Shown here piece after piece: positions 8,783 through 16,905 of a DNA stretch of 64,000 bases. Each line of letters starts with the position of its first letter. Within the stretch, counting starts at the first letter, position 1. The notes under the pieces are model-generated. The model was not told where the DNA came from and did no database searches. It saw only the letters and a program-made list of their open reading frames with translations. The stretch lies in the NCBI RefSeq assembly GCF_039541075.1, contig NZ_BAABFN010000001.1, positions 1,184,665 through 1,248,664 of the forward strand, written 5' to 3'. A program made the position numbers and the translations under genes. Origin of the DNA: Compostibacter hankyongensis. Its GTDB lineage: Bacteria > Bacteroidota > Bacteroidia > Chitinophagales > Chitinophagaceae.

Positions 8783-9082
8783 ATGCAGAAAGATGAACTG
8801 ATACCGCTGGAAGTATTCTGCACCCGCTGCAGCGTGGAAGCAACCTTTGTCCGCGCCCTGGAAGATTCGGGCCTGATAGAAGTGGTGACGGTAGCCGAAA
8901 GCGCCTTCATCCGCCAGACCGCCCTGCCGGAGCTGGAGAAGCTGTCGAGGCTGCATTACGATCTCGACATCAACCTGGAAGGCGTGGAAGCCATCAGCCA
9001 CCTGCTGCAGCGGGTCCGGTATCTGCAGGAAGAGATTACCGCCCTGAGAAACAAGCTCAGGATGTATGAAGGAGAAGATTAG
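8783..9082 (+). CDS. cbpM: Chaperone modulator CbpM
   Basis: The 99-residue protein has the MerR-like helical fold expected of CbpM: an N-terminal segment with CTRCSVEATFVRALEDSGLIEV, a middle region with LPELEKLSRLHYDLDINLEGVEA, and a C-terminal leucine-rich helix (LLQRVRYLQEEITALRNKL). CbpM binds the J domain of CbpA and inhibits its co-chaperone and DNA-binding activity. Its position directly behind cbpA supports the assignment. The two cysteines near the N-terminus (CTRC) may be a lineage feature. Confidence 0.88.
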   Translation: MQKDELIPLEVFCTRCSVEATFVRALEDSGLIEVVTVAESAFIRQTALPELEKLSRLHYDLDINLEGVEAISHLLQRVRYLQEEITALRNKLRMYEGED

Positions 9083-9089
9083 TATTAGT

Positions 9090-9338
9090 CAATAGGGGGT
9101 TCGGTTTCTGGCTTCGGGTTCCAGTTTGAGGTTCCGGTTGATTTGATGATTTGGAGATTTGATGATTTGGTGATGGAGTAATCATCAAATCAGCACATCA
9201 TCAAAGGCGAAGCCTTCACTGAGACAAATAAAAAAACATTATGCACGAAGTAAATTATCAAATTCATTAACTGCCTTTCGCCTTTCGCCTTTCACCTTTC
9301 GCCTTTCACCTTTCACCTTTGACCTACCCCTTTAGGGG
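9090..9338. repeat. Composite heptad-repeat island
   Basis: Three repeat classes sit side by side. GGTTTCTGG-type units occupy about 9101-9139, TGATTTGATGATTTGG-type units about 9138-9207, and pyrimidine units CTTTCGC/CTTTCAC 9272-9320. A CCCCTTTAGGGG palindrome at 9327-9338 touches the stop codon of the minus-strand SusD gene. Read on the minus strand the order is stop codon, palindrome, AAAGGTG heptads, TTTGATGA heptads, AAACCGG heptads, the same order as in the other islands. No gene was seen in this interval. Confidence 0.85.
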
Positions 9339-9339
9339 A

Positions 9340-10899
9340 TTAATCCTTGTCCCACCACAGCGGGGTCGCAATATTATCCGGGCCGTTAAGCAGGCTCTGG
9401 CCCTGTTTCAGCGCATTGGCATCGTTTTGCTGTTCTACCGTCGGATAGGGAACCCTTTTGATAAAACCCTGCGGCAGATCCGCATTATCGGATTTTACCA
9501 CCGGGTATTGCCTGGGATAGCCGGAACGGCGTACCTCGGCCCAGGCTTCAAGGCCGTCCGGGTACAGGGCCAGCCATTTTTGCAAACCGATCTGTGCCCG
9601 TTCGGTAGCTTCGTCCTGCGCCCATTTCACGGTAATGGCAGGATCCACCGGAGGGGATTGCTGGTAATCATCCGGCGCAGCAGGCTTTTGGGTGCTGCTG
9701 ATATAGCTGCTGATCTTTGCAGCATCTGTGACGCCCCATTGTTTCAGGCTGGTCTCGATTCCTTTCTCATACAGTTCCTGGGCGTTACCGTCCATCTCCC
9801 ACCCGTTGAGGGCTCCTTCGGCGCGCAGGAAATACGCCTCGGCGGCATGCATGATATCCATGTGGCGGGTATTGTCCGGTATCCAGGTGGACCCATCCCA
9901 GGTGATCCAGCTCTTCCCGATCTGAGAAGTATAAGCCGGTGTATTGGCGTCCTTGTTCAGGTCGGTGTTCTCCTGCCCGTTGCGCAGGGAGGCGTATTTT
10001 CCTGTCTTGACGGCGGGCTGAAAATAATTTTCCAGGCGGGGGTCGTCAAATCCCTTGAGGTAGGAAAGCATGGTGGAGCTCATGCTGAATTCATTCCAGA
10101 CGGCAATATAGGCGAGCCCGTTAACATCTGTTCCGTCGAGCGTCTTGTACATATAGGCATCGTCGGCGATGTCTGTAAGGACTCCATCTCTGACGGCGGC
10201 TTCGGCTTCCTTTTTCGCCCTTGCCGGGTCCACTGCCGAGATCCGCAGGGCCAGCCGCAGGCGAAGCGTATTGGCAAACTTGATCCATTTGGCAACGTCC
10301 CCCGAATAGATAAGATCGTAGTCGCCGTACAGGCTTTCCCCGCCGTTCTTTTTCAGGATCTCCACAGCGCCGGTCAGCTGCTTGAAAAAGTCGTCATAGA
10401 TCTTATCCTGCGGATCGTATACCACCGTAGTATCCATGCCGGCCATGAAATAAGGGACCGGACCATAGTAATCGGTGAGGCGGTGAAAAGCGAATACCCA
10501 CACGATACGGGCCAGCGCGTTCTCAGTGGACGAGGTGTCGGTGTTTTCGAGGACAGCGCGCAGCTGGGGGGCCACCTGTGTATAGACGTTCCGCCAGCCG
10601 ATATCCAGCCAGTCGTACCGGATAGAATAGCGGTCTGTCTGGAACCCGGTGGAAGTGGTAGCGTAGTACTGGGCATAGAGATCGGCAAAGAGATTCTGTG
10701 CCGTCTGGTAAGAAGAGCCTTTGTTGGAAGATGCGGCTTCCGCAAAAGAAAAAAGGTAGGGTACCTGTTGCTTGTCCACATCTTTCAGCTTGGTATGATC
10801 GGTGTTGATCTTGTCGAAATCCTTGGTGCAGGCGCCCAGCAGCAGGACGGTGCCGGTCATCAGGATTGCGCTGCGGTAATATTTTCCGAGGTATAGCAT
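9340..10899 (-). CDS. SusD/RagB-family outer-membrane lipoprotein
   Basis: The 519-residue product carries a lipoprotein signal (ILMTGTVLLLGAC, lipid-modified Cys at about 24) and then the SusD-like helical fold (KDFDKINTDHTKL near the start; TPR-like segments and DALARIVWVF-like helices through the middle). SusD-type proteins sit on the cell surface as the lid and glycan-binding subunit of a SusC transporter. It lies 42 bases downstream of the SusC gene on the same strand, the standard pair. The sequence resembles the SusD-like subgroup that often accompanies receptors with a plain CarboxypepD-plug N-terminus. The substrate is not evident from the protein alone; neighbours suggest a GlcNAc-containing glycan or glycoprotein. 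Confidence 0.9.
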   Translation of the reverse strand: MLYLGKYYRSAILMTGTVLLLGACTKDFDKINTDHTKLKDVDKQQVPYLFSFAEAASSNKGSSYQTAQNLFADLYAQYYATTSTGFQTDRYSIRYDWLDIGWRNVYTQVAPQLRAVLENTDTSSTENALARIVWVFAFHRLTDYYGPVPYFMAGMDTTVVYDPQDKIYDDFFKQLTGAVEILKKNGGESLYGDYDLIYSGDVAKWIKFANTLRLRLALRISAVDPARAKKEAEAAVRDGVLTDIADDAYMYKTLDGTDVNGLAYIAVWNEFSMSSTMLSYLKGFDDPRLENYFQPAVKTGKYASLRNGQENTDLNKDANTPAYTSQIGKSWITWDGSTWIPDNTRHMDIMHAAEAYFLRAEGALNGWEMDGNAQELYEKGIETSLKQWGVTDAAKISSYISSTQKPAAPDDYQQSPPVDPAITVKWAQDEATERAQIGLQKWLALYPDGLEAWAEVRRSGYPRQYPVVKSDNADLPQGFIKRVPYPTVEQQNDANALKQGQSLLNGPDNIATPLWWDKD

Positions 10900-10941
10900 A
10901 GGACAAATTGTGTGTTAATCAATATATGCAGCGGGTGCATA

Positions 10942-13900
10942 TCAAAATGACAGTTTTACGTTCAGTCCGAAATTTCGCGATATCGGCGGCATACCCGATT
11001 CGATTCCCTGAGAGTTGCCGGCGCCCAGGCTTACGCCCGGGTCTACCGGGATTTTTCGTTTGCCGATTCCCGGGATATCCAGGACAGATTCTCCACGGTA
11101 CAGGAAAAAGAGATTGCCGCCGGTGAGCGATACTCTGGCCATTTTCAAAAAGCCTTTGTTGAGATTAAACGTATAGCCGAGGGATATTTCCCGCAGCCGG
11201 AAGTTGGTGGCGTCATAGGTAAAGAATTGGGTCCAGGCCGCCCTTCCGCCCTGCGATACTGTTCCCCAGAATTGTTCGGCGTCAATGGCCGTTGTGTTCT
11301 GGCTGCCGTCGGCGTGCACGGCATTGAGCACCAGGCCGCCGTCGCGGTATTTTTCGGTATAATCCCGCAGGCCGAAGAAGGCCAGGTAGGAATCGGTTCC
11401 GGAGATCAGGCTGCCGCCCACCTGTCCGTCGATGAGGAACGACAGGGTGAAATTTTTATATTGAAAGGTATTGGACCAGCCGAGGTTGAAGTCCGGGTTG
11501 AAATTGCCCACCTTTTCGTTTGGCGTGATTACCGGCAGTCCGTTGTTGTCCACCAGATAGCGGCCATCGTCATCCTTGGCCCATACCTGCCCGTAAAGGT
11601 CCCCGTATGCGCCGCCCTCTTTTACCACTACCTGTCCCAGCCGGGCGCTGCCGGAAAGCGTAGCCTGTATGATTTCCGGCGCCAGCAGCCGGATCACCTT
11701 GTTTTCATTGCGGGCGAAATTGACCGTGGTATTCCAGTTGAATGTTTTCCCGGCGACCGGCGAGGCGTTCAATACGATCTCTACCCCGGTATTCTGCACA
11801 TTGCCGGCGTTGATATAGCCCGTGGTGAATCCCGTGGGCACCGGCAGCCCGAGCGTGAGCAGCTGGTTGATGGTGTTGGTTTTGTAAAAAGTGGCGTCTA
11901 TGCCGATGCGGTTATCGAGGAAGCGCCATTCCGTGCCCGCTTCAAAAGAGCGGGTCTGGGCGGGCTTCAGGTTGGGGATGTTCTGGGTAACGTCCCGGCT
12001 GATATAACCGTGGGTGCCGCCCGGCGAAAAGGAATAGTACTGGTCCAGCCGGTAAGCGCCGGCGCCGTTCCCGACGAAAGTATAAGAGGCCCTTACCTTG
12101 GCGAAGCTGATCCAGGACGGCAGGTGCATCATATCGGACAGTATAGCGGTGATCCCTGCTGAAGGATAGAAATAGCTGTATGGCGGCGGCAGCGTGGAAA
12201 CCCAGTCGTTCCGTGCGCTCAGGTCGAGGTACAGGTATTGCTTAAAGCCCAGCTGGGCGGTGCCGTAAACAGACTGCATCACCGAGCGTGAGATGCTGTA
12301 TGTGTTGGCCGGGTTCGATGCATTTTGAAGGGTGAACAGGTTGGGGATGTTCAGGCCATTGGCAGTAGCATTGGTGGCGTTATATTTTTGATCCAGTATG
12401 CTGGCGCCTATATTATAATTGAGGTCGAAGGAGGGAGAGAGCGTGTTGTCGCCGCTCAGCAGCAGATCGATATTCTGCTCCGAACGTTCTGCATGGTTGC
12501 GGAAGAACTGTCCTCCCGTCTGGGTGGTGGGCTGTACGGTATGATCGTAAAAAGAGCCCGTGGTCTTGTCCGTATAACGGTCCAGCGTATATCGCGCCTG
12601 GATGCTGAGCCAGTCGGTGAGCTGGTATTTGGCGGAGCCCAGCAGCGTGATGCGGTCGCGATCCTCATTATAGGAGGTGCGATGGGTGTACCAGAGCGGG
12701 TTCATGTATATGGAAGGGTTGGAGGTAGGCCAGGGGGCGGGGATGGGCTGTCCGGATACAGGGTCCGTATCCTCAAAATGCTTCAGGCTGTCAGGGCTCA
12801 GATCACGGGGCATGATGAACGCGTTCAGGGGAGTGCCCGTTTCCCCGAGACGGGGTTTGTTTTTTATGGACTGGCTGACATAAGTAAGCTTGGCATCCGT
12901 GGTCAGCTTGTCGGTGATATGCGTATTGATACGCAGGTTAAGGGTATTCCTGTTCAGCTCGTTTCCGGGTATGTTGCCGGTAGCGTAGTTATTGGTATAT
13001 GAAGTATAGGCCTGTACTTTTTCGGAGCCGCCGGATATATTGACGGTATTGTTGACCGTATTCGCGGTATTGAAGAAATCCCTTACGTTGTCCGGATAGG
13101 TTTTTGTTTCCGGTCCCCAGCTGGCCCCGGTGCTGTAGGGACTTTCGGGGGCCGTGCCGCCGTTGCCGCGGCCGTAGGAGTTCTGGAAAGGTATCAGCAG
13201 GTAGGGCGGCTGCATCGTGACGCTGCCGCTGTAGTTTACCGCTACTTTCCCTGCAGCACCTTTTTTGGTGGTGATCACGATGGCGCCGTTCCCGGCGCGG
13301 CTGCCGTACAGGGCAGTGGCGGCAGCTCCCTTCAACACGCTTACCGATTCAATATCATCCGGGTTTATGGTGGCGGTGCCATCTCCTCCCGTATATCCGT
13401 TGGAGCCGCCTGTTTCATCGGTCGGCTGGGAGCCGAACGAGTTATCCACTGCCACCCCGTCGATGACCATCAGGGCGGTATTGCTGTTGCTGATGGTACG
13501 GTTGCCCCGCAGCACTACGCGGGTGGCGCTGCCGGGCCCGTCGGCAGAAGGGGTGACCACAGCCCCGGCGATCTTACCGGCGAGGCTGTTTACCACGTTG
13601 GCATTCGGGTCTCTTACTTCGGTGAGCTTGCTTCCCTGTATCTGCTGCAACGCATAGGTAAGTGTTTTGGTTTCCCGTTCAATACCCAGCGCCGTGACCA
13701 CCACGGCCTTAAGCGACTTGCTTTGTTGGCCGAGTTTTACGTTAAGAAGCGTATCCACTACTGTGCGCCGGACTGTCTGGTAACCGGTAAAGGAAAAGAT
13801 GAGGGCCGCGCCTTTGGCGGCCTGGATATGGAATTTGCCGGCAGGATCGGTGGCCACGCCGTTCGGGGTTCCTTCCACCGCAATGTTTACGCCGGGCAGG

Positions 13901-14040
13901 GGCGAATTTGTTGCGCTGTCTGTTACGGTACCGGAAATGGTAAGGGCTTGTTGTGCAGCGGCCTGCTGCGTCTGCGCCAGCAGGATGGTCAGGATCAGGC
14001 AAAAATATCCTGTTAGCAGCCGGCAGGGTTTGAAGCTCAT
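10942..14040 (-). CDS. SusC/RagA-family TonB-linked outer-membrane transporter
   Basis: This TonB-dependent beta-barrel is of the SusC type and about 1030 residues long. From the chosen ATG there is a signal peptide (MSFKPCRLLTGYFCLILTIL, cut after AAAQ), a carboxypeptidase-regulatory-like domain (LTISGTVTDSATNSPLPGVN), a plug with the SusC hallmarks VLRGNRTISNSNTALMVIDG and SVLKGAAATALYGSRAGNGAI, and a barrel ending in the C-terminal aromatic SF. It imports oligomers captured by the partner SusD. An ATG 42 bases upstream (14082) would add 14 residues before the signal peptide and is less likely. A LacI regulator gene lies upstream on the same strand. Confidence 0.93.
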   Translation of the reverse strand: MSFKPCRLLTGYFCLILTILLAQTQQAAAQQALTISGTVTDSATNSPLPGVNIAVEGTPNGVATDPAGKFHIQAAKGAALIFSFTGYQTVRRTVVDTLLNVKLGQQSKSLKAVVVTALGIERETKTLTYALQQIQGSKLTEVRDPNANVVNSLAGKIAGAVVTPSADGPGSATRVVLRGNRTISNSNTALMVIDGVAVDNSFGSQPTDETGGSNGYTGGDGTATINPDDIESVSVLKGAAATALYGSRAGNGAIVITTKKGAAGKVAVNYSGSVTMQPPYLLIPFQNSYGRGNGGTAPESPYSTGASWGPETKTYPDNVRDFFNTANTVNNTVNISGGSEKVQAYTSYTNNYATGNIPGNELNRNTLNLRINTHITDKLTTDAKLTYVSQSIKNKPRLGETGTPLNAFIMPRDLSPDSLKHFEDTDPVSGQPIPAPWPTSNPSIYMNPLWYTHRTSYNEDRDRITLLGSAKYQLTDWLSIQARYTLDRYTDKTTGSFYDHTVQPTTQTGGQFFRNHAERSEQNIDLLLSGDNTLSPSFDLNYNIGASILDQKYNATNATANGLNIPNLFTLQNASNPANTYSISRSVMQSVYGTAQLGFKQYLYLDLSARNDWVSTLPPPYSYFYPSAGITAILSDMMHLPSWISFAKVRASYTFVGNGAGAYRLDQYYSFSPGGTHGYISRDVTQNIPNLKPAQTRSFEAGTEWRFLDNRIGIDATFYKTNTINQLLTLGLPVPTGFTTGYINAGNVQNTGVEIVLNASPVAGKTFNWNTTVNFARNENKVIRLLAPEIIQATLSGSARLGQVVVKEGGAYGDLYGQVWAKDDDGRYLVDNNGLPVITPNEKVGNFNPDFNLGWSNTFQYKNFTLSFLIDGQVGGSLISGTDSYLAFFGLRDYTEKYRDGGLVLNAVHADGSQNTTAIDAEQFWGTVSQGGRAAWTQFFTYDATNFRLREISLGYTFNLNKGFLKMARVSLTGGNLFFLYRGESVLDIPGIGKRKIPVDPGVSLGAGNSQGIESGMPPISRNFGLNVKLSF

Positions 14041-14082
14041 AAGCGTTGTTTTGATCAGTTTCAATGTAGGATTACAGGGCAT

Positions 14083-14420
14083 GCTACGCCTATAAGAACA
14101 TACCAGGCATGTTCACAGACGTCTCATCTTCCGGCGGTATATGTCCCGCGGTATAGAGAATCAGTGTTTATATATGCGTTATCGTTAGCAACAAGAACAA
14201 CAGCTCATAACTTTCCTTTGAAAGATGTACATTGATTTCTGAACAAGATTTGACCGGCGGTCAACGGGATACCTGCATAATCTGTATGGAAAAAGACGGC
14301 AGGGATTTCAGGCTAAAAAATGCAGTTGTGACATTGCCGCAAAAAAGATACCAAAAACGGTAACGTACCCATTTTTCGTTCTTTTTTGTGCTTCAGCCTG
14401 TGGAGTGAGGCTCCTGCGGT
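14083..14420 (-). promoter_or_regulatory. Upstream region of the SusC gene with LacI-type operator
   Basis: This 338-base gap between the lacI gene and SusC contains no gene. It holds a palindrome GGTA-ACG-TACC at 14359-14369, the central-CG arrangement typical of LacI-family operators. It also has an inverted repeat GAACAT(n7)ATGTTC at 14096-14114 near the SusC start, which could be a hairpin or a regulator site. No clear TAnnTTTG element was found, so the promoter is not placed. Confidence 0.45.
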
Positions 14421-15488
14421 TTATTTTGCAGTCTGGTAGAACTCGTAATTTTCTTTGGTGATGATGTCGATAGGCATAAAATGCACCTTCTCGATCTGTG
14501 TCCCCAGCACGAGGTGATCGTACAGGGCCATGGTGCCCTGGTAGCCTTGTTCTTCGGGCTGCTGGCAGATGAGGAAGCTGATGGTTCCCTTCTCCAGATA
14601 CCGGACATTTTCTCTCAGGAAATCATATCCGATAAGCAGAATATTTTCGAGGCCGGATTTTTCCAGAAAAGAAGCTACGGTGGATACCCGTGAGTTCGTT
14701 ACGAAGATGGCCGTGATATCCGGAAAGTCCCGCAATGTTTTGGACAGCTTCCGGGATACAGCCTGATAATGGGTCTGACGGATATCCAGCTTGATGATTT
14801 CCTGCGGGCTGCCATGGTCTTTGAAATAACTCCTGAACCCGTCTTCTTTTCTCAGCAGGTGATGATGGTTGTCTATCTCCCGGGAGATATTTACCACCAG
14901 CGTTTTTCCTTTTCTGGAAGTGCCAAGGTTAACGAGGTGGGCGCCGAGATAGCCGCTCTGAAACAGATGAGGGCCGATATAGCAGAGGCTGTCCTGCTGG
15001 GGGATATCCGAGTTGATAAAGACGTAGGGGATGTTGCGTTTCCTGCATTCCTCCGCGAAGTGAACGGCTTCTTCAATAAAAGACGGGGCCATGAGGACGC
15101 CATCCGTCTTTTGCTTCAGGATAATCTGGGTTTGCCGGGTAAACGATTTTTTGTCGTTTAGATCATAAAAATAATGATCCACGTTGATGCCGTATTGTTT
15201 TATCGCTGCGGTAGCACGCTGTATGCCGTTGAGCGGCGCTTCCCAGTAATCGGTTTCTTCGGATACGCGCGGGATGAGGATGGCGAAATGAAATACTTTC
15301 CGCGAGGCCAGCCGGCTGGCCAAGATATTGGGCTGGTAGTTCATTTCCCGGATGATCAGGTCGATCTTGCGGCGGGTTTTCTCGGATACTCCCGTACGGT
15401 TATGGATCACCCGGTCCACGGTAGCGATGGACACATTGGCCCGGCGGGCGATTTCCTTTACACCGGAGCTGGTGGATTTTTGCTTCAT
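14421..15488 (-). CDS. LacI-family transcriptional regulator
   Basis: The 355-residue regulator has a LacI helix-turn-helix and hinge (GVKEIARRANVSIATVDRVIHNRTGVSEKTRRKI, residues about 9-43). A periplasmic-binding-protein-like sugar-sensing domain follows from about 65 (HFAILIPRVSEETDYWEAPL) to the C-terminus. The effector is unknown. It belongs to the PBP1 sugar-binding type in which ligand binding changes operator affinity. It lies between a DAACS symporter gene and the SusC/SusD genes on one strand and probably controls this glycan locus. A LacI-like palindrome sits 52 bases beyond its stop, upstream of SusC. Confidence 0.9.
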   Translation of the reverse strand: MKQKSTSSGVKEIARRANVSIATVDRVIHNRTGVSEKTRRKIDLIIREMNYQPNILASRLASRKVFHFAILIPRVSEETDYWEAPLNGIQRATAAIKQYGINVDHYFYDLNDKKSFTRQTQIILKQKTDGVLMAPSFIEEAVHFAEECRKRNIPYVFINSDIPQQDSLCYIGPHLFQSGYLGAHLVNLGTSRKGKTLVVNISREIDNHHHLLRKEDGFRSYFKDHGSPQEIIKLDIRQTHYQAVSRKLSKTLRDFPDITAIFVTNSRVSTVASFLEKSGLENILLIGYDFLRENVRYLEKGTISFLICQQPEEQGYQGTMALYDHLVLGTQIEKVHFMPIDIITKENYEFYQTAK

Positions 15489-15501
15489 ATATGCCGTGCT
15501 T

Positions 15502-16758
15502 TTATATACCGTTTTTAAGATGGAGCTCTGCTGTCTTTACTGTTTTTCCCGCCCCGATCCTTGCGATCATCATTCCTGCTACCGTATCGCCGGTGGCGTT
15601 CAGCAGGGTGGCCAGCGGATCCACCAGCGTTCCCACGATCATCACGGCAGGCAGGGCCGCCGGCGGAAAACCGTACACCGAGATCACCAGCAGCTCACCG
15701 ATATAGCCCCCATTGGGGATGCCGCCTTCCACGATACTCACGATCACCGTTATCCCAAGGGCCAGCAGGAGGGTGTCGGCACCCGAGAAGCTTTTTCCGA
15801 ACATCGCAAATACTACCGCTATCTTGACGATGGAAGAGATGCTGGAGCCGTCTTTATGTAAAGTAGCGCCCAAAGGTACTACCATATTGCCAATATGTTC
15901 GGGTATACCCATCTTCCGCGCGGCTTCGAGATTGGCCGGTATCACCGCGATGCTGCTGCAGGTGCCTATGGCCGTCAGCCCCGGCAGAAGATTGTTCCGC
16001 CAGTACCGGCTGATGCCGGCAGCCCCTCCGCCGATAAAGGCATATACGCTGAACAGGACCACGAAATAAAACGTGCCGAACCCGTAGTACAGGGCCAGCG
16101 ACCGGGCATAGGTGCCGAAGAGCTGGGGGCCGAACACTGCCGCCTGGTAGGCAAAATAAGCACCCAGGCCCAGCGGGGCGACCTTCATCACCAGCATGAG
16201 CAGCTGCTGCATCACCTCGTCGCCGGATTTCAGGAAGGCGCGGAAAGCGCTGCCGGCTTCCCCGGAGCGGAGGGCGGCAAATCCGGTCAATACGGAAAAC
16301 AGGATAAGCGCCAGCATATGGCCGCGGGACAACAGCTCATAAAATTCGCCTGTGCTGATCAGGCCCGTGATCTGCTGTCCGATATCCTGCTCGCGCAGAT
16401 CGGCAGTAAAGGCAGGATCGTTAACCAGAGACTGGTGTATGGGGAACAGCTTTACGGCCAGGATGGTCAGGATCGCCGCAACCAGCACGGTAGCGATAAA
16501 GACGGCGATCATCAGCATGAAAAGACGGCCCAGACGCTGAGAACGGTCGATATGGGCGATCGCCGAAGCAATGGCAAAGAATACAAGGGGGATCACCGCC
16601 GTAAACAGCAGGTTCAGGAAGATGTCGCCCAGGGGCTTGACAAACTTCACCTCGTTTTTGAAAAGCAGCCCGAAGACGCTCCCGGCGAGAATGCCGCCGA
16701 GCAATAGCAGGATACTCCCGTAATTCTTGAAGAAGCCGTGCTTTTTTGCTGCAATCAT
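15502..16758 (-). CDS. Dicarboxylate/amino acid:cation symporter (DAACS family)
   Basis: This 418-residue integral membrane carrier belongs to the GltP/DctA family. Hydrophobic segments fill the sequence. The family's functional core is visible as the serine-rich hairpin GTCSSIAVIPANLEAARKMG followed by VVPLGATLHKDGSSI, and the C-terminal substrate helix includes ATGDTVAGMMIARI. Members take up glutamate, aspartate or C4-dicarboxylates with H+ or Na+. It ends 13 bases before lacI and lies 147 bases downstream of nagB on the same strand. In this setting it might import amino acids released from glycoproteins; that is inference. The residue patterns do not allow me to choose between dicarboxylate and amino-acid specificity. 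Confidence 0.9.
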   Translation of the reverse strand: MIAAKKHGFFKNYGSILLLLGGILAGSVFGLLFKNEVKFVKPLGDIFLNLLFTAVIPLVFFAIASAIAHIDRSQRLGRLFMLMIAVFIATVLVAAILTILAVKLFPIHQSLVNDPAFTADLREQDIGQQITGLISTGEFYELLSRGHMLALILFSVLTGFAALRSGEAGSAFRAFLKSGDEVMQQLLMLVMKVAPLGLGAYFAYQAAVFGPQLFGTYARSLALYYGFGTFYFVVLFSVYAFIGGGAAGISRYWRNNLLPGLTAIGTCSSIAVIPANLEAARKMGIPEHIGNMVVPLGATLHKDGSSISSIVKIAVVFAMFGKSFSGADTLLLALGITVIVSIVEGGIPNGGYIGELLVISVYGFPPAALPAVMIVGTLVDPLATLLNATGDTVAGMMIARIGAGKTVKTAELHLKNGI

Positions 16759-16905
16759 TAATCTAAGTTAATGGTTTAGGGCAATATGCAGGCTATAATC
16801 TAAGTCAATAGTTTAAGGCGGTAAAAGACAGGAGGGTTACCTTCTGCTTCCGGATCGGGGCGGCAGCCCGAGGATCCGCGGAAGAAAAACAGAGAAATGT
16901 CCCCC

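Noticed and set aside
9090..9338. Repeat islands as possible CRISPR arrays
   Set aside because: Units are about 7 bases, degenerate, and have no spacers; no cas genes are present.
14381..14420. An AGCCT/AGGCT hairpin with a nearby T run after lacI as a terminator
   Set aside because: The T run is on the plus strand, the wrong side for the minus-strand lacI transcript, and the stem is only 5 bp.
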